Below, piece by piece: positions 44,731 to 53,267 of a DNA stretch of 64,000 nt. The position numbers were made by a program, and so were the translations under genes. The notes under the pieces were generated by a model that searched no databases, was not told the origin of the DNA, and saw only the letters and a list, made by a program, of their open reading frames with translations. The stretch's first letter is position 1, and every line of letters begins with the position of its first letter. The stretch covers positions 186,001-250,000 of the forward strand of contig NZ_OY764209.1 of the NCBI RefSeq assembly GCF_963668165.1. Direction: 5' to 3'. Source of the stretch: Marispirochaeta sp. (lineage in GTDB: Bacteria; Spirochaetota; Spirochaetia; JC444; Marispirochaetaceae).

Positions 44731-46434
44731 ATGAATCTTTCATCTCCTGCACATAAGCTTTTTCTTACCGCCGCCGGTCTTTTACTGGGAATAATCCTCT
44801 ACCTCTTCTATTTTGTGGGGGGATTCCTGACCCTGGCGGGTTTCCTGGTGGAGAGGGCAACCCAGCCCCTTCCCCAGGCCGGAATTCTGCAGGAAACAGG
44901 CAGTATGCAGCAGGAGATACTGAGCTTCCTGGAAGAACTGCAGCTTGGCCAAATCACCATGATCGAAGAAGCACCCCTGGGCCGGCTTGTATCGGCAATG
45001 ACTCAGCAGCTGCCGTATAGCGGAAATCAGGACCAGGGCATCGATATCCGGGGCATCAATCTGGATCTCGAACCGGAAGGAATCTCCGCCGCCGCTGATC
45101 TTGTTATTACTCTGCCTGCATATTCCTCTATACGGGGTATCAGGTTGAAACCTGTCTCTACCAGCGTCAGGGCGGATTTTCAGGTTCTGCAGGACGACGA
45201 TGGTCTGCTCATTTCCCTTACAGGAATACGCCTTTCACAGCTCGCCCTGCCCCGGAGAATCGCCGAAAGTATCTTTGCAGGTCTTATTCCGGAGGATGCT
45301 GACCTGCCCTTTACCCGGGTATCCCGCAGTACAGTCGCACTCCCCTACAGCCTGCTGCAGGAAGCCCTGCCTCCGGAACTCAGACTCGGCAGGATAGCCA
45401 GAATAGTCAGCATAGAAAGTCTCGAGGCACGAAAGGACGCACTGGCAGCAGATCTCAGGATAGATCCCGAACTGCAGAAAACCGTGCTCGCAGAACTGAG
45501 TGCTCTATTCGGCAGGGAAGGTGCCGGATTCGCGGCAGCAGTCGCAGCAGCTTTTCCGGCCGGAGAGGAGGAGCTTAAAGCGTCCGCTCTGCGCCTTTCC
45601 GCTCTGGGCAGTCCTGAATCCCTTATTCCCGGGGAGCCGACGGCCCTGGTCAGTCATATCAGTCGACAGGTTACAGCCAGAGACCGGAACGGTCGCATCT
45701 TTATTCCCGCTCGAGGAAGTGATATTCACCAGGATACAAGCATACAAACCGGAAAGGGTTCCTTCATCGAGCTGATTCTGCGGGACGACAGTATGCTCAA
45801 AATAGGAGAAGATACAAACCTTGTACTGGCTGAACTGCCCGCCGGAACCGAGCAGGCGGCTGGCCGATTCAATCTTATAGCAGGCGCAGTCCGCGGACAT
45901 ATTGCAGACAGCCGCAGCACGGATTATCTTTTTACCACGCCGTCGGCAGAGTATCGCGTTACCGGTACCGATCTGGTCCTGGAAGTAGAACCCCGGGAAA
46001 CACGGCTGAGTGTTCTGGAGGGCAGCGTTCTCTGCGAACCGGAAAAGCGTCCTGAGAGTGCAGTCCGTGCCAACCAGCAACTGGCCGCAAAACCACGGGA
46101 GTTAACCCGGAGGCACACACGTGCCCTCCCCCCGGGGGCCCTCACAGAAGTCGAGAAGAAACGCCTCGAGGGACTTATGAACCTCTTCAGCGCACCGAAA
46201 GATGCTGCGGAGATCAGGGAGACCACCCGTTTCTGGGTAAGTCTGAACGAGTTCAAGAATGTAACCAGCCGTATAATCAGCCTGGACGAAGAATCCCGTG
46301 CCCGTCTGGGAGACGAGCTCGAAAAGCGGGTCGATCCGGAAGCCGTTGACCGCAGTTTTAAGGCCCTGATGCAGAACCCGGATTTCGCGGCAATAATCGA
46401 CTCCTACGGGATTGAAGGGATACCGTATCCATGA
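44731..46434 (+). CDS. Membrane-anchored FecR-domain protein
   Basis: 567 residues. There is one N-terminal membrane helix (about 9-38). A region of about 250 residues (45-300) without recognised domain follows, then a FecR-like beta domain at about 310-440 (TARDRNGRIFIPARGSDI, GSFIELILRDDSMLKIGEDT, AGAVRGHI, YRVTGTDLVLEV), and a helical tail. FecR domains usually belong to sigma-factor regulators, but no sigma factor or receptor is near, and the domain here probably faces the periplasm. Its stop overlaps the next gene by 4 nt. Function unknown. Confidence 0.75.
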   Translation: MNLSSPAHKLFLTAAGLLLGIILYLFYFVGGFLTLAGFLVERATQPLPQAGILQETGSMQQEILSFLEELQLGQITMIEEAPLGRLVSAMTQQLPYSGNQDQGIDIRGINLDLEPEGISAAADLVITLPAYSSIRGIRLKPVSTSVRADFQVLQDDDGLLISLTGIRLSQLALPRRIAESIFAGLIPEDADLPFTRVSRSTVALPYSLLQEALPPELRLGRIARIVSIESLEARKDALAADLRIDPELQKTVLAELSALFGREGAGFAAAVAAAFPAGEEELKASALRLSALGSPESLIPGEPTALVSHISRQVTARDRNGRIFIPARGSDIHQDTSIQTGKGSFIELILRDDSMLKIGEDTNLVLAELPAGTEQAAGRFNLIAGAVRGHIADSRSTDYLFTTPSAEYRVTGTDLVLEVEPRETRLSVLEGSVLCEPEKRPESAVRANQQLAAKPRELTRRHTRALPPGALTEVEKKRLEGLMNLFSAPKDAAEIRETTRFWVSLNEFKNVTSRIISLDEESRARLGDELEKRVDPEAVDRSFKALMQNPDFAAIIDSYGIEGIPYP

Positions 46435-46721
46435 TACACAAGGCAGACACAAAAACAGGAGAGACTCATACCGTGGGTGATCATGCACACGAAAGCAACA
46501 AGATATTTACCCGATACCTGATACGCCTGCTTCTTTTGGGGATTCCCATTATTAATGTCATTGCGGCGGTCCTCTGGGGCTTTGCCGGCAGCGACGAAGA
46601 GACCCGCAGCTTCGGCAAAGCAGCCCTTATGGTCATTGTGACCTTCGCTGTGCTTTTTCTTATTGGGGGCCTTATAGCATTTACCTTTCTTTCTCAACGC
46701 CTTTTTCAGCTGTTTCCCTGA
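46431..46721 (+). CDS. Small two-helix membrane protein
   Basis: 96 residues. A hydrophilic start is followed by two membrane helices (LIRLLLLGIPIINVIAAVLW; ALMVIVTFAVLFLIGGLIAF), a pattern like DUF4870-type proteins, though that match is loose. It is translationally coupled to the FecR-domain gene (ATGA) and probably acts with it. Its 3' end overlaps the remnant of the RND gene by about 40 nt on the other strand. Confidence 0.7.
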   Translation: MIHKADTKTGETHTVGDHAHESNKIFTRYLIRLLLLGIPIINVIAAVLWGFAGSDEETRSFGKAALMVIVTFAVLFLIGGLIAFTFLSQRLFQLFP

Positions 46722-48741
46722 CAATGCTGCGTTCCTTGAAGCGCCGGCCTGAGGAAGGCCGATCATAGAGGACTCCGTAAATCAGAGGAATTACAACCAG
46801 GGCTGTTACGGTGGAAAAGAAGAGTCCGAATATAATGGTGCTTGCCATGGGGGCCCAGACCACCGATTTTCCCCCGATTCCAAGGGCAGCCGGAAGCAGA
46901 CCCGCGATTGTGGTTACCGAGGTAAGAAGAATCGGGTCTCAGCGTCATCCAGTACCGCCTGCATGACACCTGAGTCTTTCTTCCTGTTCTCATTAATAAA
47001 ACTGATCAGTACAATGCTGTCGTTAACAGCAATTCCCGCCAGCGCAACGGCAGCATAGAGAACCGTAGTAGAAAAAGGCGTTCCCGAAACCGCTAAAAAG
47101 AGGACAATTCCCGCGAAAGCAAACGGCAGAGTCGCGAGGATCAGAAAGGGCTGTGTATACGATGAAAACTGGGAACCCAGGATCATATACATCAGAAAGA
47201 GACCTAACAGAAAAATCCGCAGGATCTGCAGCAGCAGGTCATCAGAATCGGAGAACTCACCCCCCACATTCAACTCTATTCCCGGAAATACCGGGCTCAG
47301 TTCGGTATCGAAGTAGTCCTGTATATCCCGATTGATTCCCCGGATATTCTGTTCATCATAGGCCGAAGCTTCTATGTTTACCTCCCGTTTTCCATCAAGA
47401 CGCTTTATCGAAGCCAGCGGAGAGACTTCTTCAAGGCTGGCTATGGAAGAGAGCGGGATTTTCATGTTCTCGATAAGATTGATGCCGGAGTCTTCAGCAT
47501 CCGCAGAGTATTTAACAATTACCGGGACCTCTTCGTTCCGGATAAAGTAGCTGCCGGCCTGGATTCCGTCCAAAGCGCTCCGCAGATGGGCCCCGACAAA
47601 TGCCGCAGAAAGACCGTATTCCGCCGCGCGCAGGGAATCGACTGCGATCCGGATCTCAGGGGTTCCGGCCTCTATATTGTCCTGAATGTTGAATAATTCC
47701 GGGTCCCCGGACAATTTCTCCCTGATACGTGCTGCAGCCTGGCTAAGCTCATCGTAGTCATCACCGAAAAGCCGGTATCCTACGGGAGAAGATACGGGAG
47801 GGCCATTTACGGCCTTACGGAATAAAACCGCTTCCGCACCGGCGATATCCGATACAAGAGTCTCCACCGCTTACCTTGGCTACCTGCAGAATAATCGCGG
47901 GTCTTCCGTTAAAGCAGGCTTGAGTTCCCGAATCTTTATAGCCTTCGGATATTTCCGCCAGATCACCGACCTTGATGGTGCCATTTAATCCCGAAGAATC
48001 ACGGCGGACGGCAAGATCCGACAACTCCCGAAAAGCAGCTGTTTGCCCCTCGGTCCTGACAACATATTCACGATTGGCCGTCGCTACAGTACCGGCAGGC
48101 AGGGAAACATTCACTCCATTTATTGCATCCGCGATTTCCCGCAGCGAGACTCCCGTAGATTCACTGCTCTCCTGCCGGACATCAATAGTGATTCTGTTTT
48201 CCCGGGATCCCAGAGAGGTAACATCCGCCACAGAAGCAATACCTTCCATTCGTTCCTCCAGATCCTTTGCCGCATGGTTAAGCAAGTCGTAATCCGAATT
48301 CCCGGAAAGCACGACTTCGATAACAGGCAAGAAATCCGCCGCGGAGAAATCATCAATGCGCGCTTCGAGAGCACCTTCCGGCAGCTCTACGGAAAAAAAT
48401 CTCGTTCTGGTCTCCTGAAAAAGGCGGGCAAACTCCTCTTCCCCGATTCCGTCTTCAAATTCTACCCGGACGCGAGAAAGCCCCTCACTGATCACCGAAC
48501 TGACAGCTTTAAGCTTCTTGAGTCCCTGCATTTCGTTTTCTATTTTGACAGTAATAGCGCGTTCAATTTCCACAGGCGCTACTCCAGGGCAGGGAACGAA
48601 AATGGTAACCCAGAAAAAGGGAATCTCGGAAAACTGTTCCCTGGGCATGCGGTTAAGACTGAACAGGCCCAGGACAAGCAGGGCAATCATCAGAATATTT
48701 ACCAGCACATGGTTCCTGACGGAGAAGGATCCCGCATTCAT
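46681..48741 (-). pseudogene. Decayed RND efflux pump gene
   Basis: Three frames carry successive RND pump parts. 48741 to about 47868 encodes the N-terminal helix and first porter half (SVRNHVLVNILMIALLVLG to ILQVAKVSGGD). After a junction near 47867 the frame changes and continues with the second porter half and TM8-TM11 (PVSSPVGYRLFGDD, QIRIFLLG-like IFLLGLFLMYMILGSQF, LAGIAVNDSIVLISFINE). A second shift near 46935 leads to the last helices (WAPMASTIIFGLFFSTVTALV). About 350 residues in the middle, including TM2-TM7 and the proton site, are deleted. The pump is certainly non-functional. Confidence 0.88.
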
Positions 48742-48747
48742 CAGGCT

Positions 48748-49593
48748 TTACATCTCCCGCCGTGTAAACTGGATTTCCGTCGCCTGTACAGGAGCTCCAT
48801 CAGTAAGACGCCGGGTTCCGGATACTATTACCTGATCCCCGGCCTTCAAATCGGATTCCAGGGCCGCAAAATCCCCATGACGGGCGGCAACCTTTACAGC
48901 GGCCAGGCGGGCTTGCCCCTGCTGGAACAGAAAAACGCTGCTGTCTGCTCACCCCTCAGACGCGCAGCGCTTGGTACAAGGAGAACAGGCTTCTCCATGT
49001 TTGTCTCCAGGACCACCCGGGCTGCCATTCCAGGTTTTATCCCGGAATCCGGAGCCGCGGGAAAAGAAACATCGACCTGATAGGCAGCAGCTGATCCGCT
49101 GCTGCCTGCGGCCACGGCATCCACAGTACCGAAGAAGGGTGTATCCCCTGCAGCGGCCACGCGTATTTCTGCCCCGGCCTACAAGGCCGATCTGCTGCTC
49201 CCCCAGTTCAAGCATAAGGGTAAAACCCGAGACATCTACCACGAGCGCGAGCAGGGTCCCGGCGTTTACATAGTTTCCCGGGGAAGCGTTCTCATCTATC
49301 CAGACTATTCGGCCGTCAATAGGACTTTTAATTGTTCTGTCCTGCAGAATTTTGAGGTTCTGCTCGTACGCAGCCCTGGCTCCCTGTTCACTGCTCCCGG
49401 CACGCTCCAGATCTATACGGGAGGCGTTTCCCCGTTCATAGAGGGAGCTCAGTACTTCCAGGTCCGCCCGTGCTATATCCCAGACCGTGCGGGGCTGTTC
49501 CGCAGAAAAGGCGGCAAGTTCATCATCGAGACGTACGAGGACAGCTGTCCGCATGCCGCTGCTCCATATCTTACGGGCTGTTGTCAACATCAT
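48748..49593 (-). pseudogene. Decayed RND adaptor gene
   Basis: Frame 1 (49593 to about 49185) encodes the inner part of a membrane fusion protein (LVRLDDELAAFSAEQ, DRTIKSPIDGRIVWIDENAS, GNYVNAGTLLALVVD). A shift near the palindrome GGCCTACAAGGCC (49176-49188) leads to GAEIRVAAAGDTPFFGTV. A second shift near the A5 run at 48931-48935 leads to the normal C-terminus (RHGDFAALESDLKAGDQVIV) and a stop at 48748-48750, 7 bp before the pump start. The signal peptide and first lipoyl half are missing. Confidence 0.85.
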
Positions 49594-49618
49594 ATTGAGA
49601 ATAACATATCTCAGTATG
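49591..49618. promoter_or_regulatory. Operator-like inverted repeat between the decayed efflux operon and the B12-regulator gene
   Basis: CATATTGAGA (49591-49600), an 8-nt AT-rich spacer and TCTCAGTATG (49609-49618) form a 10-bp inverted repeat with one mismatch. It is 18 bp upstream of the -35 box of the regulator promoter and next to the start of the divergent efflux genes. Autoregulation by the XRE protein is the simplest inference. Confidence 0.5.
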
Positions 49619-49636
49619 TATTAAATCAAGACTATT

Positions 49637-49665
49637 TTGACTATACATTTCATTTTGTGTTATCT
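49637..49665 (+). promoter_or_regulatory. Promoter of the XRE/B12 regulator-photolyase operon
   Basis: TTGACT (49637-49642), 17 nt, TTATCT (49660-49665), followed 18 nt later by the ATG at 49683 with GGAG 5 nt before it. The region is clearly more A+T-rich than the flanking genes. Confidence 0.55.
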
Positions 49666-49682
49666 TCTTCTCTGGAGCAGAT

Positions 49683-50585
49683 ATGGAACAGCAGTTTGGA
49701 CAGTGGTTACGATATTACCGCAAGCAGCATCACATGAATCAGAAGGAGGTGGCCGACGCCCTGGGGGTGGGACAGACCACTATTGCAAATTACGAAAACA
49801 ACAGCCGTTTTCCTGACCGGCAGAAACTTGTTTCCCTGGCGAAGCTTTTTAACGCGTCATTGGACGAAATCTTAGGAGTCAGGGTAAAAAAAGACCCCAT
49901 GTCATGCGGAGAATACCCCTCCTTCGGCCAGGCCCTTTCTGCTGAGGAAACGCTTGAGCACATTTTAGCAGGGAAAGAACTGGAAGCCTGGGACAAAATT
50001 CATCAGATTGTCTGCGCCGGCACCGGTATGGCGGAAATCTATCTTCATCTTCTTACCCCCCTTTTAGTACTAACCGGGGATCTCTGGGCTGATGGCAGCA
50101 TCTCGGTAGCGGAAGAGCACATTGTCAGCAATGCTGTAAAGGGATACATGGAACGTATGCGTGTACTCTACCCCAAAGCCTCTCCACAGAACTCTTCGTG
50201 CATCTGCGCCACCGTTCCTGGAGAAAGCCACAGCATCGGAATCAGGATGCTGCGGGACCTGCTTGAACAGTCAGGCTGGAAGGGATTTTTCCTGGGTGAC
50301 AAGGTACCCACAGACCAGCTGATACGCTTTGCGGCTTCTCTGCGTCCAGATCTGCTCGCCTTTTCGGTTTCCCTCAACGAGAATATAGACGCCGCGAACC
50401 TGGTTATCGAACGTGTGCGCCGTGAAATCCGGCTTGCCCGCATACCAATCATGCTCGGGGGAAGAGTTTTTTTGAGGGACGACGTAAACCGGAATAACTC
50501 CCCCGCGGATTTTGTGGCATCAAGCCTCAATGCCGGACTGGAGTTTGCTTCTCAAATTACACAGCCCAGGATACACAGCCGATGA
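49683..50585 (+). CDS. XRE-type regulator with CarH-like cobalamin-binding light-sensor module
   Basis: 300 residues. Residues 8-64 are an XRE/HTH_3 DNA-binding domain (MNQKEVADALGVGQTTIANYE). Residues about 85-165 are a four-helix cobalamin cap with Trp135-x9-Glu145-His146, the Wx9EH motif of CarH/LitR photoreceptors. Residues 170-300 are a B12-binding domain with E181-x-H183-x2-G186, 41 residues, SVS (228-230), 28 residues, then GG (259-260). His183 would be the lower cobalt ligand. Known CarH proteins use a MerR domain, so the XRE fusion is unusual. Thermus CarH His132, which follows the Trp and binds cobalt after light, is Ala136 here. The stop overlaps the photolyase start by 4 nt. Confidence 0.85.
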   Translation: MEQQFGQWLRYYRKQHHMNQKEVADALGVGQTTIANYENNSRFPDRQKLVSLAKLFNASLDEILGVRVKKDPMSCGEYPSFGQALSAEETLEHILAGKELEAWDKIHQIVCAGTGMAEIYLHLLTPLLVLTGDLWADGSISVAEEHIVSNAVKGYMERMRVLYPKASPQNSSCICATVPGESHSIGIRMLRDLLEQSGWKGFFLGDKVPTDQLIRFAASLRPDLLAFSVSLNENIDAANLVIERVRREIRLARIPIMLGGRVFLRDDVNRNNSPADFVASSLNAGLEFASQITQPRIHSR

Positions 50586-52033
50586 GCAGTGATTCCAACA
50601 TTAAACCGCAATCCACACGCGGGATACCGAAGGATGAACTAAAGCGGATTTTTGGTTCCAGAATAGAGTTTATTCCCGGCCGCCCTCCACGGGAGTGCAG
50701 CCACGTCCTTTTATGGGTTCAGCAATCTGTCAGAATAAGCGACAACCACGCCCTGGCAGCGGCAGTACTTACGGCTAATACCATGGAGCTTCCCCTTTAC
50801 GCCTATTTCTGCCTGGTCCCCGCTTATCCAGGGGCCAATGCACGGCATTTCGCGTTTCTGCTTCAGGGACTTATCGACCTGGAGCAGTCTTTGGAGAAAC
50901 TGGGTATTCCTCTGATCGTGGATATCGCCTCCCCGAAAGAAGGCATTCCGAAGGCCGTGAAGGGGGCGGCCTGCCTGGTCTGCGACACCGGGTATACCGC
51001 TGTTCAACGCCTTTGGCGACGGAACCTTGGGGAGAGACTGTCCCTGCCCCGGATACAGCTGGAAAGCGATATCGTTGTGCCATCGCACCAGGCAAGCGAC
51101 AAGGCTGAGTATTCCGCCGCAACCCTGCGGCCAAAGCTCCAGCGGCTCATGGACCTGTATCTCGCCCCAGTCAGCCGCCAGCCGCATATCAGGCATCACC
51201 GCCGTCGGTCCGAGCCCCTCCCCTTTTCGCCCATACGGTCCGTACCTCCTGCGGCAGTTCTGTCGAACATGGCTGAGTTCGGCATCAAGGACACTGCCGG
51301 TCCGCTCACCGGTCTGTACGGAGGCGAGAGGGAAGCCCGTAAATGCCTTGATCGGTTTCTGTCCCGCAACCTCAGGCATTTTCATGACTCCCGTAACGAT
51401 CCGGGACTCAATATGCAGTCCGAATTATCCCCATACCTCCACTTTGGTCACCTTTCTCCCGTTACAGCAGCCCTGGCGGTAATGAGTGCATCCCGGGATG
51501 AAAGCGAACTCAAGGAAGGCGCAGCGGCCTTTCTGGAGCAACTGATTGTGCGCAGAGAGCTGGCAATCAATTTCTGCCTTCATAATCCGTCATATAACAG
51601 TCCCGAAGCAGTACCCGACTGGGCGCAAAAAAACCTGGATGAACACCGCGGCGACGAACGGCCTGAACTGTATTCCCGGGAACAGCTGATAGCAGCAGAA
51701 ACCGGGGATCCTTACTGGAATGCCGCCCAGAAGGAACTTCTTGCTACAGGAAAAATGCACGGCTACATGCGCATGTACTGGGGAAAACGGCTTATTGAAT
51801 GGATACCGGACTGGCGGGAGGCCTACAAGCTGCTGCTTGAATTGAATGATACCTACAGTATCGACGGGAGGGACTGCAACGGCTACGCGGGAATCGCCTG
51901 GATCTTCGGCAGACACGACCGTCCCTTTCCTGAACGCCCGCTTTTCGGAAAAATACGTCCCATGGGAGCCAGGGGACTTAAGAGAAAATTCGAGATGGAC
52001 CTTTACCTGGAGCGGATTTCAAGACTTAGTTAG
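50582..52033 (+). CDS. Class II CPD photolyase
   Basis: 483 residues. The N-terminal antenna-type domain (VLLWVQQSVRISDNHALAAA, FCLVPAYPGANARHFAFLL) and the C-terminal FAD domain (SELSPYLHFGHLSP, GKMHGYMRMYWGKRLIEW, YSIDGRDCNGYAGIAWIFG, RPLFGKIRPMGARGLKRKF) match class II CPD photolyases, including conserved tryptophans of the electron path. It repairs UV-induced pyrimidine dimers using blue light. It is coupled by ATGA to the B12-dependent regulator gene. Its stop codon TAG lies on the first bases of the downstream insertion sequence, so the last residues may have been altered. Confidence 0.95.
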   Translation: MSSDSNIKPQSTRGIPKDELKRIFGSRIEFIPGRPPRECSHVLLWVQQSVRISDNHALAAAVLTANTMELPLYAYFCLVPAYPGANARHFAFLLQGLIDLEQSLEKLGIPLIVDIASPKEGIPKAVKGAACLVCDTGYTAVQRLWRRNLGERLSLPRIQLESDIVVPSHQASDKAEYSAATLRPKLQRLMDLYLAPVSRQPHIRHHRRRSEPLPFSPIRSVPPAAVLSNMAEFGIKDTAGPLTGLYGGEREARKCLDRFLSRNLRHFHDSRNDPGLNMQSELSPYLHFGHLSPVTAALAVMSASRDESELKEGAAAFLEQLIVRRELAINFCLHNPSYNSPEAVPDWAQKNLDEHRGDERPELYSREQLIAAETGDPYWNAAQKELLATGKMHGYMRMYWGKRLIEWIPDWREAYKLLLELNDTYSIDGRDCNGYAGIAWIFGRHDRPFPERPLFGKIRPMGARGLKRKFEMDLYLERISRLS

Positions 52034-53267
52034 TGTCCCAAACCGTGGGGATATTTTACGAATACGCATAGGCCGGAAGATACTCTGCCGTAATCTTCAT
52101 GGGAGTCACAATGCTGCGCAGCCATATCATTCTGTCGCTGGAAGACATCCGACACATTCTGCTGAAGAACCGCCGCCGGGTGAACAGTGTTTTCATCTCA
52201 CTTTTGATCCGCTGTGCAAGAATCCCCGCTCGTTCTGCGTGGGTTATGGTGTTGTCTCCCTGCTTCGCTATCCGGTAGGGTTTGCAGTAATTATGATACA
52301 AGCGGTAGATGGCAAGTCGCTCCATGCAGTCGGACGCATTGCGGGCAAACCGGACTGTCTCCCGGGTATGATCTGCACTGTCCTTTCGTATTTCCCGGTC
52401 AAGATAATTGACACTGAATAGATCATTTCGCAGTGTCCGGGGTAATTTTGAGCTGATTCGCCGGTGGTGTATGCGCTTTTGGTCTTCGGCAGTAAGATCA
52501 CGATACACTTTAGCATACTGCAGATGCTCATCAGTAAAGAGCTGAACACTGGAACAGGCACTTTGCTCCTGCAAATCGAAACATACACGCACTAACTCCT
52601 GGAATGATCGATAAATACTTCTCCGATGCAGGTTGAACCTGGCCTGCATTTGTATGTTTCGTTTTTTCTGATACTCGGTCATGCGTCCCTTTCTCCGCAA
52701 ATGGGCATAGTCCAAGGAGAACCAGAACTGGGATTCCTTTCCAACCAGAAGGTTTATATTATTGGGAAAGTACTGGGACAGAACAAAGCTTTCAAATCCG
52801 TCGGCTGCCAGATCTTCGGTTAAATGGAGTTCTGCAGACAAGGAGGCGTGGATGGCGATTGCCTGCCGTGCAAGCCTGCTGATGCGGTTGGTGATTGTTG
52901 TCGGCGAGACCTTCAGAATGCGCGCGGTATCCCGGATTCCGGAGGAGGTAAAGAGATGGGAGAAGATTGTTCGGCAGGGAAGTTTTCTCTTTGCAAAAAA
53001 ATCGATGCTGAAGGTTTGGGAAGAGAAGCCTGCACCGCAGTGTTTGCAGTGGAAACGCTGGATTTTTCCAAAGAGGCGGGATTGGTAACTGCCGTTTTTT
53101 ACATACCAACCGGTGACAGATTGGTCGGAAGGGTGATTCTGACAGTCCCTGTTGGGACAAAATGGGGGACGAAACATGCTTGCAACTCCTTTTTTTCGCG
53201 GATCTACTGGTAAATACCAGCGATACAAGGAGTTTGCTTCAAATCATCCCCACGGTTTGGGACACTA
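52031..53267. mobile_element. Insertion sequence with perfect 22-bp terminal inverted repeats
   Basis: The left end (52031-52052) begins TAGTGTCCCAAACCGTGGGG and the right end (53246-53267) is its exact reverse complement over 22 bp. One transposase gene fills most of the 1.24 kb. Flanks share TTAG on both sides, but no clear target-site duplication can be defined. It sits exactly between the 3' ends of the photolyase and MFS genes and appears intact and therefore recent. Confidence 0.9.
52056..53177 (-). CDS. Transposase with N-terminal zinc ribbon
   Basis: 373 residues from ATG 53177, which has AGGAG 8 nt upstream; the frame is open to 53228 without such support. The N-terminus has CPNRDCQNH and CKHCGAGFS, an InsA/IS1-type zinc ribbon. 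A helix-turn-helix (GIRDTARILKVSPTTITNRISRL) follows. Likely catalytic acidic residues of a DDE fold are in LAADGF and LFTDEHLQYA, and HAERAGI lies near the end. The family cannot be named from memory; IS1-like or an unclassified group is possible. Confidence 0.82.
   Translation of the reverse strand: MFRPPFCPNRDCQNHPSDQSVTGWYVKNGSYQSRLFGKIQRFHCKHCGAGFSSQTFSIDFFAKRKLPCRTIFSHLFTSSGIRDTARILKVSPTTITNRISRLARQAIAIHASLSAELHLTEDLAADGFESFVLSQYFPNNINLLVGKESQFWFSLDYAHLRRKGRMTEYQKKRNIQMQARFNLHRRSIYRSFQELVRVCFDLQEQSACSSVQLFTDEHLQYAKVYRDLTAEDQKRIHHRRISSKLPRTLRNDLFSVNYLDREIRKDSADHTRETVRFARNASDCMERLAIYRLYHNYCKPYRIAKQGDNTITHAERAGILAQRIKSEMKTLFTRRRFFSRMCRMSSSDRMIWLRSIVTPMKITAEYLPAYAYS

Noticed and set aside
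49683..50585. Calling the B12-binding regulator a MerR-type CarH orthologue
   Set aside because: The N-terminal domain is an XRE/HTH_3 fold without MerR wing motifs; only the sensor half is CarH-like.
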